Position numbers and translations under genes: made by a program. Below, in pieces: positions 1-11,815 of a DNA stretch of 64,000 nucleotides (positions within the stretch are counted from its first letter, which is position 1; each line of letters begins with the position of its first letter). The DNA lies in assembly GCA_022702705.1 (NCBI GenBank), contig CM040421.1, positions 76,192,121 to 76,256,120 on the forward strand, given 5' to 3'. This DNA is from Papilionanthe hookeriana x Papilionanthe teres (taxonomy: Eukaryota > Streptophyta > Magnoliopsida > Asparagales > Orchidaceae). The notes beneath the pieces are model-generated. The model searched no databases and was not told the DNA's origin. It was given only the letters and a program-made list of their open reading frames with translations.

Positions 1-3000
1 GCGATGAGCGGGAAAATGAAAATTTTGATTTATTTTTTATACCAAACTTTGAAAAATCATAACTTTTCATAGAAAACTATAAAAAATAAAATAAAATTAC
101 CCTCTTACTCAGTGAACTGAGGAGAATCATGTGGAACAAAGATCAAGATGTTTTGCTTAGTATTTTATTTTTAATTAATTAAACATTATTTTAGGTCTTT
201 TAATTCTTCATGCATGTAGGCATAACACAATGACTTGAAATTTTAGTATGTTGTTCTCTCTGTTATTAGGGAGATTTCCTGATTTTTCCAAAGTCAGAGA
301 AGATCTCTATGAGGAGATCCTTATTTTTCAAGTTTAGGTCTATTTTCTTGATAAATTAATCATAATAATTATCATGTTGCTTAGAAAAATCCACAAAAAT
401 GTTGGTAGGTTACTTATGGCTAGAGGACTCTAGTAAAATTATAACTCGGTTTAAAGTATTAAAAATACCCTAATTGGACCAAACACCTAAAACATAAATT
501 AAATTAATTTACAATAAATACATATAAAAAAAACTTTAAAATAATTCTCCACTGTAATTTTAAGCTAATAGAACCCCACATAAAAATTTCAAACCAATTG
601 GAATTGATTTAGCCCATTAAATGAATTAATTAAGTGAAATGGCCATTTTTGACATTAAAAAATTCATAAAAATAAAAATGCAATTAAAAAATTCACTAAA
701 TTAATTTTGGGAGTTCTCTGTGATCAGAGGAGTCCGAGAAAAATAAAATTGGATTTTCCATAAAAATTTCATTTTTAATCATTTTTAGATATTTAAATAA
801 TTAAAAACTCACAAAAATCACAAAAATAATAAAATTCACTAAAAGGTCAAATTTGATTTCTTGATCACTTGGGAACTATCCAAATATTTTTCTTAGGCCT
901 CTAAGTGAGGATATTAATTTTTAAAGTCTAAGGGTAATTTTTAATATTTAAAAAATGGTTTTTTCCAACCTTTCACTAAAATAATTGTAATAATTCAAAG
1001 AAAGATTAGAAAAATATGAAAATTGTTTCTATGGGTTCCCTGACCTTAGAGAGATATATGAAAAATATAAAACTTAATTTTCCACTTTAAAGTTATTTTA
1101 TAATTAATTAATACTCCACAACTTAAAATAATTCCAATAAATAAATTAAATTTTAAAAAATCATCAAAATTGGTCCAAGTGGTCCCTAGTCAGTTGGAGC
1201 CTCCACTAATTTTCCTAAGGATAGAACTTTCACCTTGGTCATGTTATTGAATTTTCATTCAAAATCCTTATTTTCCATTAAAATAGTTATATAAATTAAA
1301 TTCAAAAATAGAAAAATCATATTTTCCCCTCTGATGTCTTAATTGACATATAAGTTAGGTGACATAAATTTTCCAAAGTCATTTGAATTTGATTTAGTGA
1401 GTTATGGGGTGAATAATCTTAAGAGGGCATAAGGGTAATTAAGGAACCTTAGCCCTAATTAATATTTAGGCTTGACCAGGGGTAAGGCAGAAATGTATAA
1501 TCTTAATTTCCTTCTTGGTTGATTGAAACTTATGGAAGAAAGGGATAGAAACTCACCGATCACCATCAACATTAAAGAGAAAATACTAATTACCTAAATC
1601 TTTAAGACTTGGAAGTTAATTAAGGAATAACTGTAGGGTTAGGGGCATAGCATGGGAAGATTTCCATTCTTTAATTTGAACCCCAAACCAACGAATTGAT
1701 TAAATTCATTTAACTCTTATTAAGATTTAGAATGGGATAATCTAATTAATCCAAAATAACTAAAGAAAGAAAATGATAATAATAAAATAATAATGAAAAT
1801 AAAACATGAAGATTTAATTTAAAATCAGCTGAAATGGTTTTAAAATACTATAATTTAATTAAAATAATTTGAAACATTAAAATTAATTTAAAATAATTTT
1901 TCTAATTAAATAAAAATAATTTAAAATATTTAAAGAAAAACATAATTAATCAATAATAACTTAAAACATTGGAAACAAATTGAAATATTATAACTAAATT
2001 GAAATACCTTAAAATATTGCAATTGATAAAAACTCCTTAAAACATTATTATAATTGATTTGAAAGATTTCAAGAATCAAATTAAACCATCTTAAAACAAA
2101 TTATTAATCCAACTTCAATTAAAGTGGTTAGGTTCTTTAAGGAACCAACTTACCCCTAAAGACTCTCATTTCATAACTCTTCAATGAGATGTCCAATGAC
2201 ACGTCACCACTCTCATAAGATATTCAAACATCCAAGTTCACTGAGCAAGAGTCAAACAGAATCAAACTTTAATTAACCTTCAAATAATTAATTGGGAAAT
2301 CACAATGAAACCAAATGAACCCAGAAATAATCCCAAAAGCGTTGAGGAAGATGTTCGAGGTTATGCCTTGAGCACTCCTCTAACCTGATGGGATATTTTA
2401 GAAGGACAATTGGACATCATTGTTCTTTGCCCAAGAAAATCATTCCCAACACATCTCAGGAACACACTAGGATAGGATTAGGATTTGGTAGACAACCAGA
2501 ACCTCAACCTAGCTAACTTAGCAATAGGATTAGAATTTAGTAGTTAACCAGAACCTCAACCTAGCTAACATAGCAACAGGATTAGGATTTGATAGACAAG
2601 TAGAACCTTTTCTTAGCTTTACCTAGGTGTTTTCTCTAAAACATTTAAACTTCTTAACATGTATCTTAAGTGCAGTGGGAAATGACGGGAAGACCCTCTA
2701 GGTACACATTTAAGTTATTGCAATTTACATTCTACAATTTATTAAATGTTTTACTTTCCTGCATTGTATAAACTTGTGAAAATAATTGAACCCAACATGT
2801 TTAAATAACTCAAAATTTAACTACCAACCAAATAAGACTTGTAACTTCAACTAAATTAAATTGTATGGTTGGATGATCGGGAATCCCTTGGAGGAGGTAA
2901 CCTACATGTTGCTAACGGGGCTTTCGATTGTCTAAATAAAACTATGGAACTCATTAAGTTGAGTTTAGTGAATTCATTTGGACTAAGTGAATCTGATGAA

Positions 3001-4124
3001 AATAGTGATGCCAGGATGTTGGAACCATGAGATCTTAACTAGTATTGCTATGATTAACTTTAATGTTCCCCTAACAAAATATTAAGACATCTCAATTTTA
3101 AATATTTCCAAAACATGACATTTCTCTTTTCTTTTCAATTGTCACTTCTTTAAACTAATCCTGCTACGATGAGGAGCTCGGAGCAAACATCGGGGGTAGC
3201 ACGACCATCTTCAACAGCAAAACAAATCTACTGTAACTAAACTTTCCTTAGATTAAAATAATAATCCATAAGAATTCGAGGTTGTTTGCCTAATGCAACA
3301 TAAATCCTTACCTTATCTTTAGGCCTTCGCACAATCATATGGTGCAATCTAAGCCCTAACTCGCTTGAGGTTCCGAGGTAGTCGTTCGTCACGACATAAA
3401 TCCTTATAATTTCTAGGCCATTTATATGTTTATTTCATATGAATATAAGTCCAAAATAAATAAAATTTGCAAGATTATAACATCAAATACATCATTTCAA
3501 AATTGAAACCCAACAAGAGGATAGTTTGGGAAGTCACTGAAGTTCACTTCAGATCCATGGCATCCCCTACTTTTCTTCCTTTGGATTCCCAAAATAAGTT
3601 TTCCTAAATTTGATCTATTCCCTATTGAAATCCCAATATCCAATTGTTTGAAAACTTTAAATGTTGAAATTCTTAAAAGCAAAACCACTGATCTTTATCG
3701 AGAGTTTTCTTAAGTGACTTTGGTCATTTAGGATGTAATTAACTATAAGGGCATGCCTCTATAGGGAACTTAGAACCCAGGTAATATAAACCCTATCTAG
3801 TCTTTCGTACTAGATAAGGAAACTTGTCAGTCAAAATAAAATTGGTTCACAGACTAAACAAATATCATGGATTCATTAGTTTATTTAATTGAGCCTCACC
3901 AGTAAGTGACAATTCTATTCCTCGAAATAGACATATGACTTGCAGTGTAGTGCTCGTTTATTTAAACTATTGCGTATATGAGATCAGTTTGATTTCATAT
4001 TTTCACATTAAAAATTATATATTTTTTAAATTACATATATATTAAATTAAATTAAACATTTTGTAAAAACAGGCGATGGGAGACCCATTCCGGCGGCCAA
4101 CAATTTCTAATTTGGCGACTAACA
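1..4124 (+). repeat. LTR1: 3' part of the 5' LTR of the outer TR-GAG
   Basis: This stretch aligns to 50945-54862 through its whole length. In two stretches compared by eye (about 155 and 290 nt) differences are about 3-5%. It is AT-rich and non-coding; the short reading frames on either strand are not supported. It ends at ...ggcgactaaca just before a primer site. Compared with LTR5 it retains about 185 bp (about 3755-3945) that LTR5 has lost. The first about 2.6 kb of this LTR, including the promoter, lies outside the window. Confidence 0.88.
2469..2620 (+). repeat. Threefold about 53-bp repeat inside LTR1
   Basis: A unit containing 'aggattaggattt' plus 'agaacctcaacctagctaac' occurs about three times with a spacing near 53 bp. 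The same triplication is in LTR5 (about 53395-53540). LTR2, LTR3 and LTR4 have only one copy (for example near 24516 and 38300), so the expansion marks the outer-element LTR subfamily. Confidence 0.7.
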
Positions 4125-4129
4125 ATTTC

Positions 4130-4148
4130 TGGCGACTTTGCTGGCGAC
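4130..4148 (+). promoter_or_regulatory. Primer-binding site of the outer TR-GAG (mutated)
   Basis: TGGCGACTTTGCTGGCGAC lies 5 nt after the LTR1 end. It differs at three positions from the cleaner copy in element A at 26174. The type (TGGCGACTCC...) is that described for Tat/Ogre elements that use tRNA-Arg as primer; this tRNA assignment is from general knowledge and not checked against tRNA sequences. Confidence 0.75.
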
Positions 4149-4765
4149 TAGTTCCTCTCTCCATTTTGATGAGATGGTTTTTTTTATAAACCGGTTGTGA
4201 GTCCATGCCCCTTGTGGACCAAACTACCATTGTTTCCGTTGGCATACCTCGCTCATTTCTATCTTGAGTGAGTATAGTCAACTCCTTTTTGGATTCTGAA
4301 GCCGCTGTTTTACCAACCTTAAACAGAGAGGTTCTGGAATTCTTCCGACCTCTCAAAAGAGGCGAGGTAGACCCCTAATAGGTGTGGTGGATTATGATTG
4401 GTCTATCGAAGCAAATTTGATGCAAAATCAACCCCCTCCAAATTTCTTTCTGGGTCGTACTCTTCATTCTTCTTTGAATTTGACTTTTTGTGAACAAGTT
4501 AAACTTAAATTTCACTCTCACATCATTCCATTTAAACTTCAACTAAAACAATTTTTTTTCAAAATTTCAAAGTAAAACGAATCTTCTCAAAACATAGCAA
4601 ATACACTAGTAAAACAATACACAAAATTTGAACTAAAAATTTGCATGGATAAATTTCGAGGGATGTCCAATTCATAAGACGAGTACGTTAACTTCGATAC
4701 TTTCACTGAAACTGCAAGACACGGGACGTCACTGACTTCTGGAAACATTTCAAATTACAGGGACA
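4149..4765 (+). other. 5' untranslated leader of the outer TR-GAG
   Basis: Non-coding leader between primer site and gag, homologous to 26193-26797. It holds the hairpin at 4315-4336. A pyrimidine-rich stretch ends in aacaag (AG at 4497-4498), the counterpart of the better acceptor-like site at 26541 in element A. Confidence 0.7.
4315..4336 (+). promoter_or_regulatory. Conserved 5' leader hairpin, outer element
   Basis: CTGTTTTA and TAAACAG form a stem with one bulged base around a 7-nt loop, followed by gagaggttc. The same hairpin, with a perfect 8-bp stem, lies at 26350-26371 in element A. Its position between primer site and gag is where retroelement packaging or dimerisation signals usually lie. 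Function is inferred. Confidence 0.45.
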
Positions 4766-5917
4766 ATGTCTTCATCGAAGTTGGTCTTTTCTTTCGTCAC
4801 CGAAGTAGAATTTGCTATTAACAAAGATGTGTTGCCTAATATGGCAGTCATTAAGTTTGAACAAGGGTCAACAATGTTGTAGTAATGTTTAGGGATGTGG
4901 CTGTCGCAGTGATGAAGCTTAAAATGAGCAAGCTCGTTAAGCCTGTTGTGGAGTTCAACTTGAAGCCTGCTACGAAATTCTCCCCTCTGGAAAGGATGTC
5001 GTTTGGAAAGAATTCTTCTATTGATGTAAGGTCTGCTGCTAGGAATGTTGGGATTGCTCATGGAGCTGTGTCTGCTCTTACTGCTAGATTCACCACCGTA
5101 GTACCAGTCACTTCGCTAACTAAAGGAAAAGTGATTCTACACGAGGAACAGTCAGCCGACGGTTATGCCCTGCCATTTTCAAGATTCAATATTGGGTCCA
5201 ATTCAAAGCCCATGCAAATGACAAAGGCATAGACAAAACTATCTCTTTCGGATAGAACAATAATGAGTCAACGATTAAGAAGGGAATATCCGTTCAAAAG
5301 GGAGTCGGTGCCAAAGATATTCCGTAACTTAATTCTAAGTTTAGAAATCAGACTACCTGAGCTGAAGAAGCCAGAGGAGGCCGACAAGGAGGATCACCCC
5401 CAATACTGCCCATACCACCGGTTGCTCGGCCACACCATAAAAGACTGCTTCAGCTTCAAGGATTGGCTCGAGGAAACTTTTAAAAGTGGAAGGGTGGTGA
5501 TCTCGAAGGAATATTTTAAAAAAACCTGAAAAAGGTTCTGTAAATATGATTTCAGACGATTCAATTAACTTCTACACAACGTCACCGGTGCTGGAGGAAA
5601 TAAGTGGTGTTTTTAGAAAATCTCCAGTTGACCTCAAAGTTATCAAAGGAAAGTCAATTGTGTCTGCCTTGGAAAAGCTTCGGGTTGACATTGTACAACT
5701 GTCTAAAGATCAGAAAAGGAGTACTGAAGATGAAGATTACAACCTGATAGATTACTTGAATGCACTGAAATCAACATCATCGAGAATCGAGCCACATTAT
5801 CTGCGAGTGATACTTCGCCTTTTAGTGAAGAGAACGACACAGAAGATTGGCAAAGGGCCATTCGACAACGTGATGAACAAATCAACCATTTGAAGAAGCA
5901 ACTAGAAGAAGTGATGG
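4766..5917 (+). pseudogene. gag: gag relic of outer TR-GAG, N-terminal part with first zinc-knuckle-like domain
   Basis: The start codon at 4766 opens MSSSKLVFSF, matching MSSPKLVFSF at 26798 in element A. The frame meets TAG at 4880 followed directly by TAA, resumes in another frame at 4885-5232 (stop TAG), then 5263-5529 (stop) and 5546-5893. Gag would be the capsid/nucleocapsid polyprotein packing the element RNA into cytoplasmic particles. The stretch 5263-5529 encodes a domain with CPYHRLLGHTIKDC (5407-5448), a C-x2-H...C zinc-knuckle-like motif, followed by FKDWLEE. The Q/P-rich linker present in element A (about 27240-27400) is absent here. The relic is cut by the solo LTR at 5923 and resumes at 7742. 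Confidence 0.8.
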
Positions 5918-5922
5918 CCGCT
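5918..5922 (+). repeat. Left TSD of minus-strand solo LTR
   Basis: ccgct, partner of ccact at 7737-7741 (one mismatch). In element A the homologous gag sequence is uninterrupted here, which fixes the insertion site. Confidence 0.7.
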
Positions 5923-7736
5923 TGATGCATGACAGCGACCCGACTTTTACTTATGTAAGAACTTATGAATTTATATTTAAATATTTATAATAATTATTGT
6001 AAAAGTCACAATTTCAAACGCAAGTATACGTATCGTTTCAAGTAATACAGAGCTCTATTGGATTCCTGGTTATCGATCCCACGGGGAAGATTATGAGAAA
6101 ATTAAGAAATATTTTAGATTTTTCAAATTAAAAGTTGTTATTATTATTTTTATTTCTTTTTAAAATTCAGATTTTAAATTTAAAGAAATTTTTACTAAAT
6201 GTAAGTAAACAGTAATTAAATAAAGATTAATGCAAGTATAAATAAAACAACTTTCTCCTTTTCAACTAATCCAAGATTTTTAGAATAATTATCATTTGTG
6301 GAGAACTTAGATTATGGTATAGTGTCAAATTGAAGCATTCATATTCTTTACCTTCGCTCGATACTATAAAGAATATTAGCTAATCTATAGATCGGTTCAG
6401 GATGTTTTATTAGTAGAATGAGTTAATCTAGGCTCACACTACTAGATGTCCAAGGGTGGCTATGGTCGGCCCTACTAGTGACCCGTTCCCTTTCTATAGT
6501 CCAAATTATCAGAATTTAGTCTGTCACTTTAAAAACTAATCAATTCTACGCCCAATAAATAATATCTTCCTATTTATTTGCACTTCACCTTGAATAACCC
6601 GCATAAAGCCTTCGATTACCCAAAGATTCATGTGATATCTACCAGTTAAGAACTCATCTCCGGATAGGTCTCAAAATTATTCAATAGGTTTTAATAATTT
6701 AAATGGCCAGTTTAAAAAGTAAATTAAGATCAGGTATTAATATCATCACAATTTTTATAAATATTTTAAGCTAAGTTCTCCAACAAAATTCAATTATCTT
6801 ATTATCTTTTTATAGTTGAAAGGGGAAAGAAAACTAACTACTCGGAACACATTGAATTCACACAACAAAACATATTTATAAAACTTTGAACCAAGTTATA
6901 AATACTTATCTGGAATGTTCCTTCAAGTGATCCGCTGACTCCTACTGACTCCAATGCAAGGTACAAAACTTCAACAACAACAATACTTCAAAACTCACAC
7001 TTACTACTCAAGGAATTGAGTAGTAATACTCAAAATAAACTCACTAAATGCAAAAGAAAGTGGCTCCCTAAAATGTTTGGATGTTAGATGGGGGGTATAT
7101 GGTGATAGAATGGCTAGTGGGGACTTTAGGATGCTAGAAGGGGCACATTTCTCTGTAGAATCGACTCCTATTTATAGAGCTCCAAATTTGACCAGAGGTT
7201 GCTTAAGGCACCTCTTGAAAATTCATCCAAATACAATGTATCTTCTAGAAGGTAACTGTCGTGCCTAGGCGCCGGGATCTGGCGCCTAGGCGCCGGGATC
7301 TGGCGCCTAGGCGCCGGAGTCCATGACTAAGTCTTCGCACCTCTTCACTTTGGATCGCACCTGAAACCGTTTCTCTGTGTCCAAATGCATTGTATCACAT
7401 GTCCTATATATTAGGAGTAACTTCCAATCTTCTAGAATGTTTGATAACCGCTTAACACCGTCAAAATAGCTGCCCAAAGTCATTAAAATTATTATTTGTT
7501 TCTGTATCGAACTGGCGCTTAGGCGCCGGATTCTGGCGCCTAAGTGCCAGACCTATAATTTCGACAACTTTGCTCTTTAAGCTCTATTTTTGCTCCTTTT
7601 TGCTCCTTTTTCCTTATTGAACTCTTTTTTTATCACCTACATCCAAAAACATAAAAATACCTTTCATTAAAGCATAATATCCTTAAGAATTGAATCATAA
7701 ATAAGGCATAAAAATAGGTATTTTTTAAGTGGATCA
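5923..7736 (-). mobile_element. Solo LTR (Athila-like superfamily), minus orientation
   Basis: An 1814-bp insertion splits the outer gag. It begins TGATGCATGACAGCG and ends GTGGATCA on the plus strand, giving TG...CA ends, with a 5-bp near-perfect TSD. Orientation is set by the complement of 'acttgaaacgatacgtatac' at about 6020-6045, a motif near the 3' end of the element X LTR (about 13643 and 21023). A second shared block (reverse complement at about 6530-6590) matches element X near 13066-13130. No coding sequence is present; the short frame 7077-7268 is not supported. Confidence 0.8.
7264..7321. repeat. Tandem palindromic repeat GGCGCCTAGGCGCC
   Basis: A 22-bp unit containing the perfect 14-bp palindrome GGCGCCTAGGCGCC is repeated about 2.5 times. 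Degenerate copies recur at about 7514-7552 (GGCGCTTAGGCGCC and GGCGCCTAAGTGCC). It lies inside the minus-strand solo LTR and is much more GC-rich than its surroundings. Confidence 0.85.
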
Positions 7737-7741
7737 CCACT
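7737..7741 (+). repeat. Right TSD of minus-strand solo LTR
   Basis: ccact, partner of ccgct at 5918-5922. Confidence 0.7.
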
Positions 7742-8990
7742 ATGGCCATGATTCAAGGAAAGTCACAATCACCACGAGTGACACCTCCAGAAACAAGCCA
7801 AACAGAGACCATTCATGTTACAGATGAAAGAAGGGAATTCATCGCTAATGTACAACAGAAGAGGGATTCATTTTAGAGTCCAATATCGGAAAAAGACATT
7901 AAACAAATGGTGGAACAGCAGGTTAGGGAAGCCCTAGCTCAGTCTAAAGAAGAACGTCAATTCTAAAGGGTAGACCGTACCCTGAAGAGTTTAATGATGT
8001 CCAACATCCCAGAGGTTTCATATCACCTCAGTTCAAGACTTTTGATGGTACCGAAAACCCCCAACAGCATGTTGCACTCTTGCGGGCAAGTTGTTGCAAT
8101 GCGGGGGGTAGTGATGAATTGTTGTGTCTTCAATTTGTGAATAACCTTTCGAGAGTTGCTTTCTACTGGTACACAGAGATGTCAAATGGTTCGGTGAAAA
8201 CATTCACATAATTGGAAAACCTCTTTGTTAAATTGTTTGCTGGAGCTCAGCACCATATCACCGTCGATGATCTTGTGGTAGAGCGACAGATGCCAACCGA
8301 AACATTGGTAGACTACATTTTTTTATGGAGAAATTTGAACAAGAAATGTGAGTTGCCGCTCCAAGAACAGCATGCAATCAAAATTTTTTTAAAAAGTCTC
8401 TACGGACCAATTACATTTCTCCTCAAAGGATTCACAATCAAAAAGTTTGAGAAACTATTTAGCAAAGCTGGAAGCTTGCAAGAGGAGGCCAAGCAGTTCC
8501 GTTTTCTAGAAAAGTTTGAAAAGCTTGAGTTGTTCAAGACATTCAAGGAGTCCAAGACAGTGACTATGGTGGATAAAGGCAAACAACCAATGCAGATCCA
8601 AGTTGAACAGCCTCAACAACAGTACTGTCAGCAGTCGTCCCAATAGAGGTCGCACTGGATGAATGGAAGACAGGGTCCATCTACGACCGAGAAATTAAGT
8701 AGAGTATATTCTTTCAAAGATGAGGCAGTGGAAAATATGTTTTAGAACTTGATTAAGAGGCTTGAATTCAGATTGTCTGAGCCAAAGAAGCCAGATGAGG
8801 TTGATAAAAAGGACCACCCTAGATATTGCCCATATCACAGGCTGCTTGAGTACACCATTGAGAATTGCATCAGCTTCAAAGAATGCTTGAGAAGAACTTT
8901 AAGAAGGGGAACATAACGAACCTGAAAGAATATTTGAGAGAATCTGAAAGAGGTTTTATTAATATGATTTCGGTCAATCCAGTCATTCTG
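7742..8990 (+). pseudogene. gag: gag relic of outer TR-GAG, core and second zinc-knuckle-like domain
   Basis: Continuation of the relic at 4766-5917. The best open part, 8212-8646, encodes the C-terminal half of a Ty3/gypsy gag core (LFAGAQHHITVDDLVVE..., then FLLKGFTIKKFEKLF) and a glutamine-rich tail. Upstream, the conserved gag core (homologous to the element A sequence with FKTFDGTGNPRQHIAHF) is scattered over frames, with stops at about 7873 and 7965. Downstream of 8650 a second copy of the zinc-knuckle-like domain is readable (CPYHRLLEYTIENC, 8827-8868); its GH pair is changed to EY and the following frame has several stops. Nothing resembling protease or pol follows. The order (first zinc domain, core, second zinc domain) matches element A. 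Confidence 0.8.
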
Positions 8991-9530
8991 ATTGATTCCT
9001 ACGCAGCTGATGTTGAATGACTCGGTGCAGGTGAAAGTTTCAAAGGAAAAGAACGAACCAGATCCAAGCAGTTTCGGTGCAGGCTCTAATGCAAAGTTTG
9101 AGACGTTACCTCTATTAAGAGAAAGTAGGGTTTATCTTTTAATTACTACAATCAGTGTAAAGAGACATTAGCAGGATTAATGTTAGTCTGTCCCATCCCT
9201 CCCACCGCAATGAATGAAAGAAAAGGAGTTTGTTTTTGTCCATATTTGTTCAACATTTGGAAAGTTTGATATTTTGATAAGACTAAGACTTCAGAAAGAA
9301 TGAGATTAATGCCCTAATAACTGGATCCTTTAGATTCCAAAATGAAGCAGCGTGTTTGAAATACGAGTAATTGACTCAGGATATCACAAGCCTTTTAATT
9401 TTCTGCCATGTGACTGGGTCTGGACTTTCGAATAAGTTATAATATCCCAGGTTTCATAATAAGGAATAATTCAGAATTATTAATTAGGGGAGTTTTAACA
9501 TGCAAAATCTTTAAACAGAAATATGTTTTA

Positions 9531-9643
9531 CCAGATACAGTAATTCTCAGAAAATAAAAGAAGTAAAAAAAAGAGGAGAAAAATTTTGTGAAGATTCAAC
9601 TGAGGAGAAGCTTGAGTTGAGCACAAAATCAAAAATTTGTGTC
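9531..9643 (+). promoter_or_regulatory. A/G-rich module, copy 1 (outer TR-GAG)
   Basis: Layout: ccagatacagtaat, a long purine tract of A with G, gaggagaagcttgag, then atcaaaaat. The same layout occurs at 9680-9806, 29801-29911, 29947-30067 and, in a different retrotransposon family, at 18701-18826. Function unknown. Confidence 0.6.
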
Positions 9644-9679
9644 CCAATTCAGGCATCAAAATCTTTAATATGTGCTCCA

Positions 9680-9806
9680 CCAGATATAGTATTCTGCAAT
9701 AAAAAAAAGGGGTGTGAAAGCTCGATATAAAAAAAAAAGAAGAGGAAACAAAAAAGACTCCCTAAGAAAAAGCTTGAGGCAAGCATATAATCAAAAATTG
9801 GTGTCT
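9680..9806 (+). promoter_or_regulatory. A/G-rich module, copy 2 (outer TR-GAG)
   Basis: Second tandem copy: cagatatagtattc, purine tract, aagcttgaggcaagc, then taatcaaaaattggtgtc. See copy 1 at 9531. Confidence 0.6.
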
Positions 9807-9953
9807 TAATCCTTCCCTGATTAATAAAACTTGAAAGACTACCTTAAGAAGATTCTTCCGATATTATGCTTTGAAAAGAGTCAAGTAATTTTATGTCTTT
9901 TGGTTGGTCATTAATTAGTTTAGAAATATCTTTGGACATTGAAAAATATTTTG

Positions 9954-9958
9954 ATCAC
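9954..9958 (+). repeat. Left TSD of element A
   Basis: atcac, identical to 39917-39921. The outer internal sequence stops here and resumes after 39921 in register with element A's own homologous sequence (about 30214), which confirms a nested insertion rather than a tandem array. Confidence 0.9.
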
Positions 9959-11815
9959 TGTTGACCTCATTTTTGGTGAGGTCTTTTCTCTTCTTAGTGC
10001 TTAGGATCTAGCCATAGGACTTCTCCTTGACTATCCTAGAGGAATAGAAATGGAACCCACCACTTAGAAATTCAGACACCTCTTAACTCTTCTTGAACCC
10101 CACAGGTGGCCATAAACCTCCAAACCCCTTGGAAGATTGAAAGTCAAGTGTGGAGGTGCAAGGATGAGTTCCTATAGGATGGTCAAGCCTTAGAACAACC
10201 CTGGGTGGCCTGGTCCTGGTGATGGTTAGCCTGCACACACCACATTCTCACACACATCCCAAACCCTTAAACCACTCTTACCCAACTTGGCTTCCTGACT
10301 CATGTAGGAAATTCATATGGATGAACCTCAACCCCTAAGCCCCTGGCTAAGAGGGTTAGGAACAACATATTGAACGCCTAAAATGAGTCCTCTCATGGCT
10401 CTTGTGAGCTTAACATGGCTTCATGGATTAACCAAAATGATTCCATTCTACTCACATTCAATCAATCTTCATTTTTCTAAAATTTCAATTTTTGACCCCC
10501 GGGGCCCTACACCCACTAAACCTACTAAATGCCCTTGAAACTACCCAAAATTTGCAAAATCACCTAAATTACCCAAAAGTCCACAAAATTAATCCTAAAA
10601 ATTTCCCCCCACTCAAATTGATCATCCATAGCCATACCAAAATTTCCAAAAATACCCCCAATACCCTCCAAATACCCAAAATGCCATTCTTAGCCAAAAA
10701 TTCCATAAATTCCAAAAATTCCCAAAAAATTTCAGAAAATCCAAAATATTCCCAATTTCATTTTATTCAACAACACCATGGGCCAATTTTGTCAATTTAA
10801 CCAACTTTTACCAAAATCCCCAATTTGACCCATTCTTAACCCAAGTAGACCCAATGTCCCACTAAACCAACCTAATTGACCTCAATTTTGGTCAATTCAA
10901 TTCTAAACTTCAATTCAATATCCCCAATGTCAATTTAGACTAAATCCAAGCCCAATTTGATTGACATTTGGATCCAATTTCAATTTGAAGCCTAAATCCC
11001 CTAAATTGGCCTAAACCCAAACCTAACCCAAATAGGCCCAAATACCAAAATCAAAGCCCAACCAAAGTTGCAAACACTTTATAAAACTCCCCTAAACATT
11101 TCTCAACATTAAGTTTACATCAAATCCAACCTTAAACCAACATTAACCCAAGATAGCCAAAGTTAGCCCAATTTGACCCATTTTGGGCCCCATTACCAAA
11201 AAGGCCCAAATTAAACCTATTTCAATTCTAAATGACACCAAACCTTCTCCAAATCACTCATGCCACACTCCTAAACTAAACCCAACATTTTTCTAGCCCA
11301 ATCTTTCACAAAATCTCCATCCACCAATTTGTTTTCAAACTTAAAAGCCCACTTTCCATCAAATTCAAAAGCCCAAAATCCAACCCCAAGCCCACATGAA
11401 ACCTTTTCTTCATCATTCCTTTGATAACCTATTTGACCAAAGTCTTAAACCATCATGAAATCAACCCATTTGTAGCATCATCAAAGGAATCCAAAGTTCT
11501 CAAAATTCCAAATAACCCTTTTCCATGCAAGTGAGCCAACCTTTTCCCAAGACATTAGCAAGCTAAATGAAGTCATGGAGCCATGCATAAGCCATATGCA
11601 AGCCATGGGGACCCCTTTCCACATCACCATGCAACTTATGGCAAGAAGAGGGGAGCCTTTTCTTAAGACTTCACTAAACCTTTGTTAACCCCATGAATGA
11701 TACACTTTAACCAAAAGTGGCCACCTCACCTTGGATGGGGACTTCACCACACATGTGAGGCTGACCCAAATGATCTCACATCAGCCCAAATCAAGCCTTG
11801 GTGAGTGAACCAAGC
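9959..11815 (+). repeat. LTR2 (5' LTR of element A), part left of element X
   Basis: Matches 33090-34989. It starts with an inverted repeat (GACCTCA-TTTTTGG-TGAGGTC, 9963-9983). The rest is C/A-rich non-coding sequence with many 'cccaa' runs; the frame at 10492-10800 is low-complexity and not supported as a gene. Confidence 0.9.
11811..11815 (+). repeat. Left TSD of element X
   Basis: caagc, identical to 21186-21190. Confidence 0.9.

Larger units (their letters stand above)
8991..9958 (+). other. Post-gag non-coding region of outer TR-GAG
   Basis: No reading frame is supported. The sequence is homologous to 29281-30213 of element A. It carries two tandem copies of an A/G-rich module (9531-9643 and 9680-9806). 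Where a Ty3/gypsy element would carry pol there is nothing. Confidence 0.75.

Noticed and set aside
4042..5061. Minus-strand frames of about 100 codons opposite the outer gag (4042-4356, 4750-5061)
   Set aside because: They lie opposite the leader and the homologous gag, have no recognisable domains, and are not preserved in element A.
10492..10800. 102-codon frame in LTR2, with a similar frame at 33624-33974 in LTR3
   Set aside because: Low-complexity C/A-rich sequence giving N/P/K-rich peptides; length and end differ between the two LTRs, so no coding constraint is visible.
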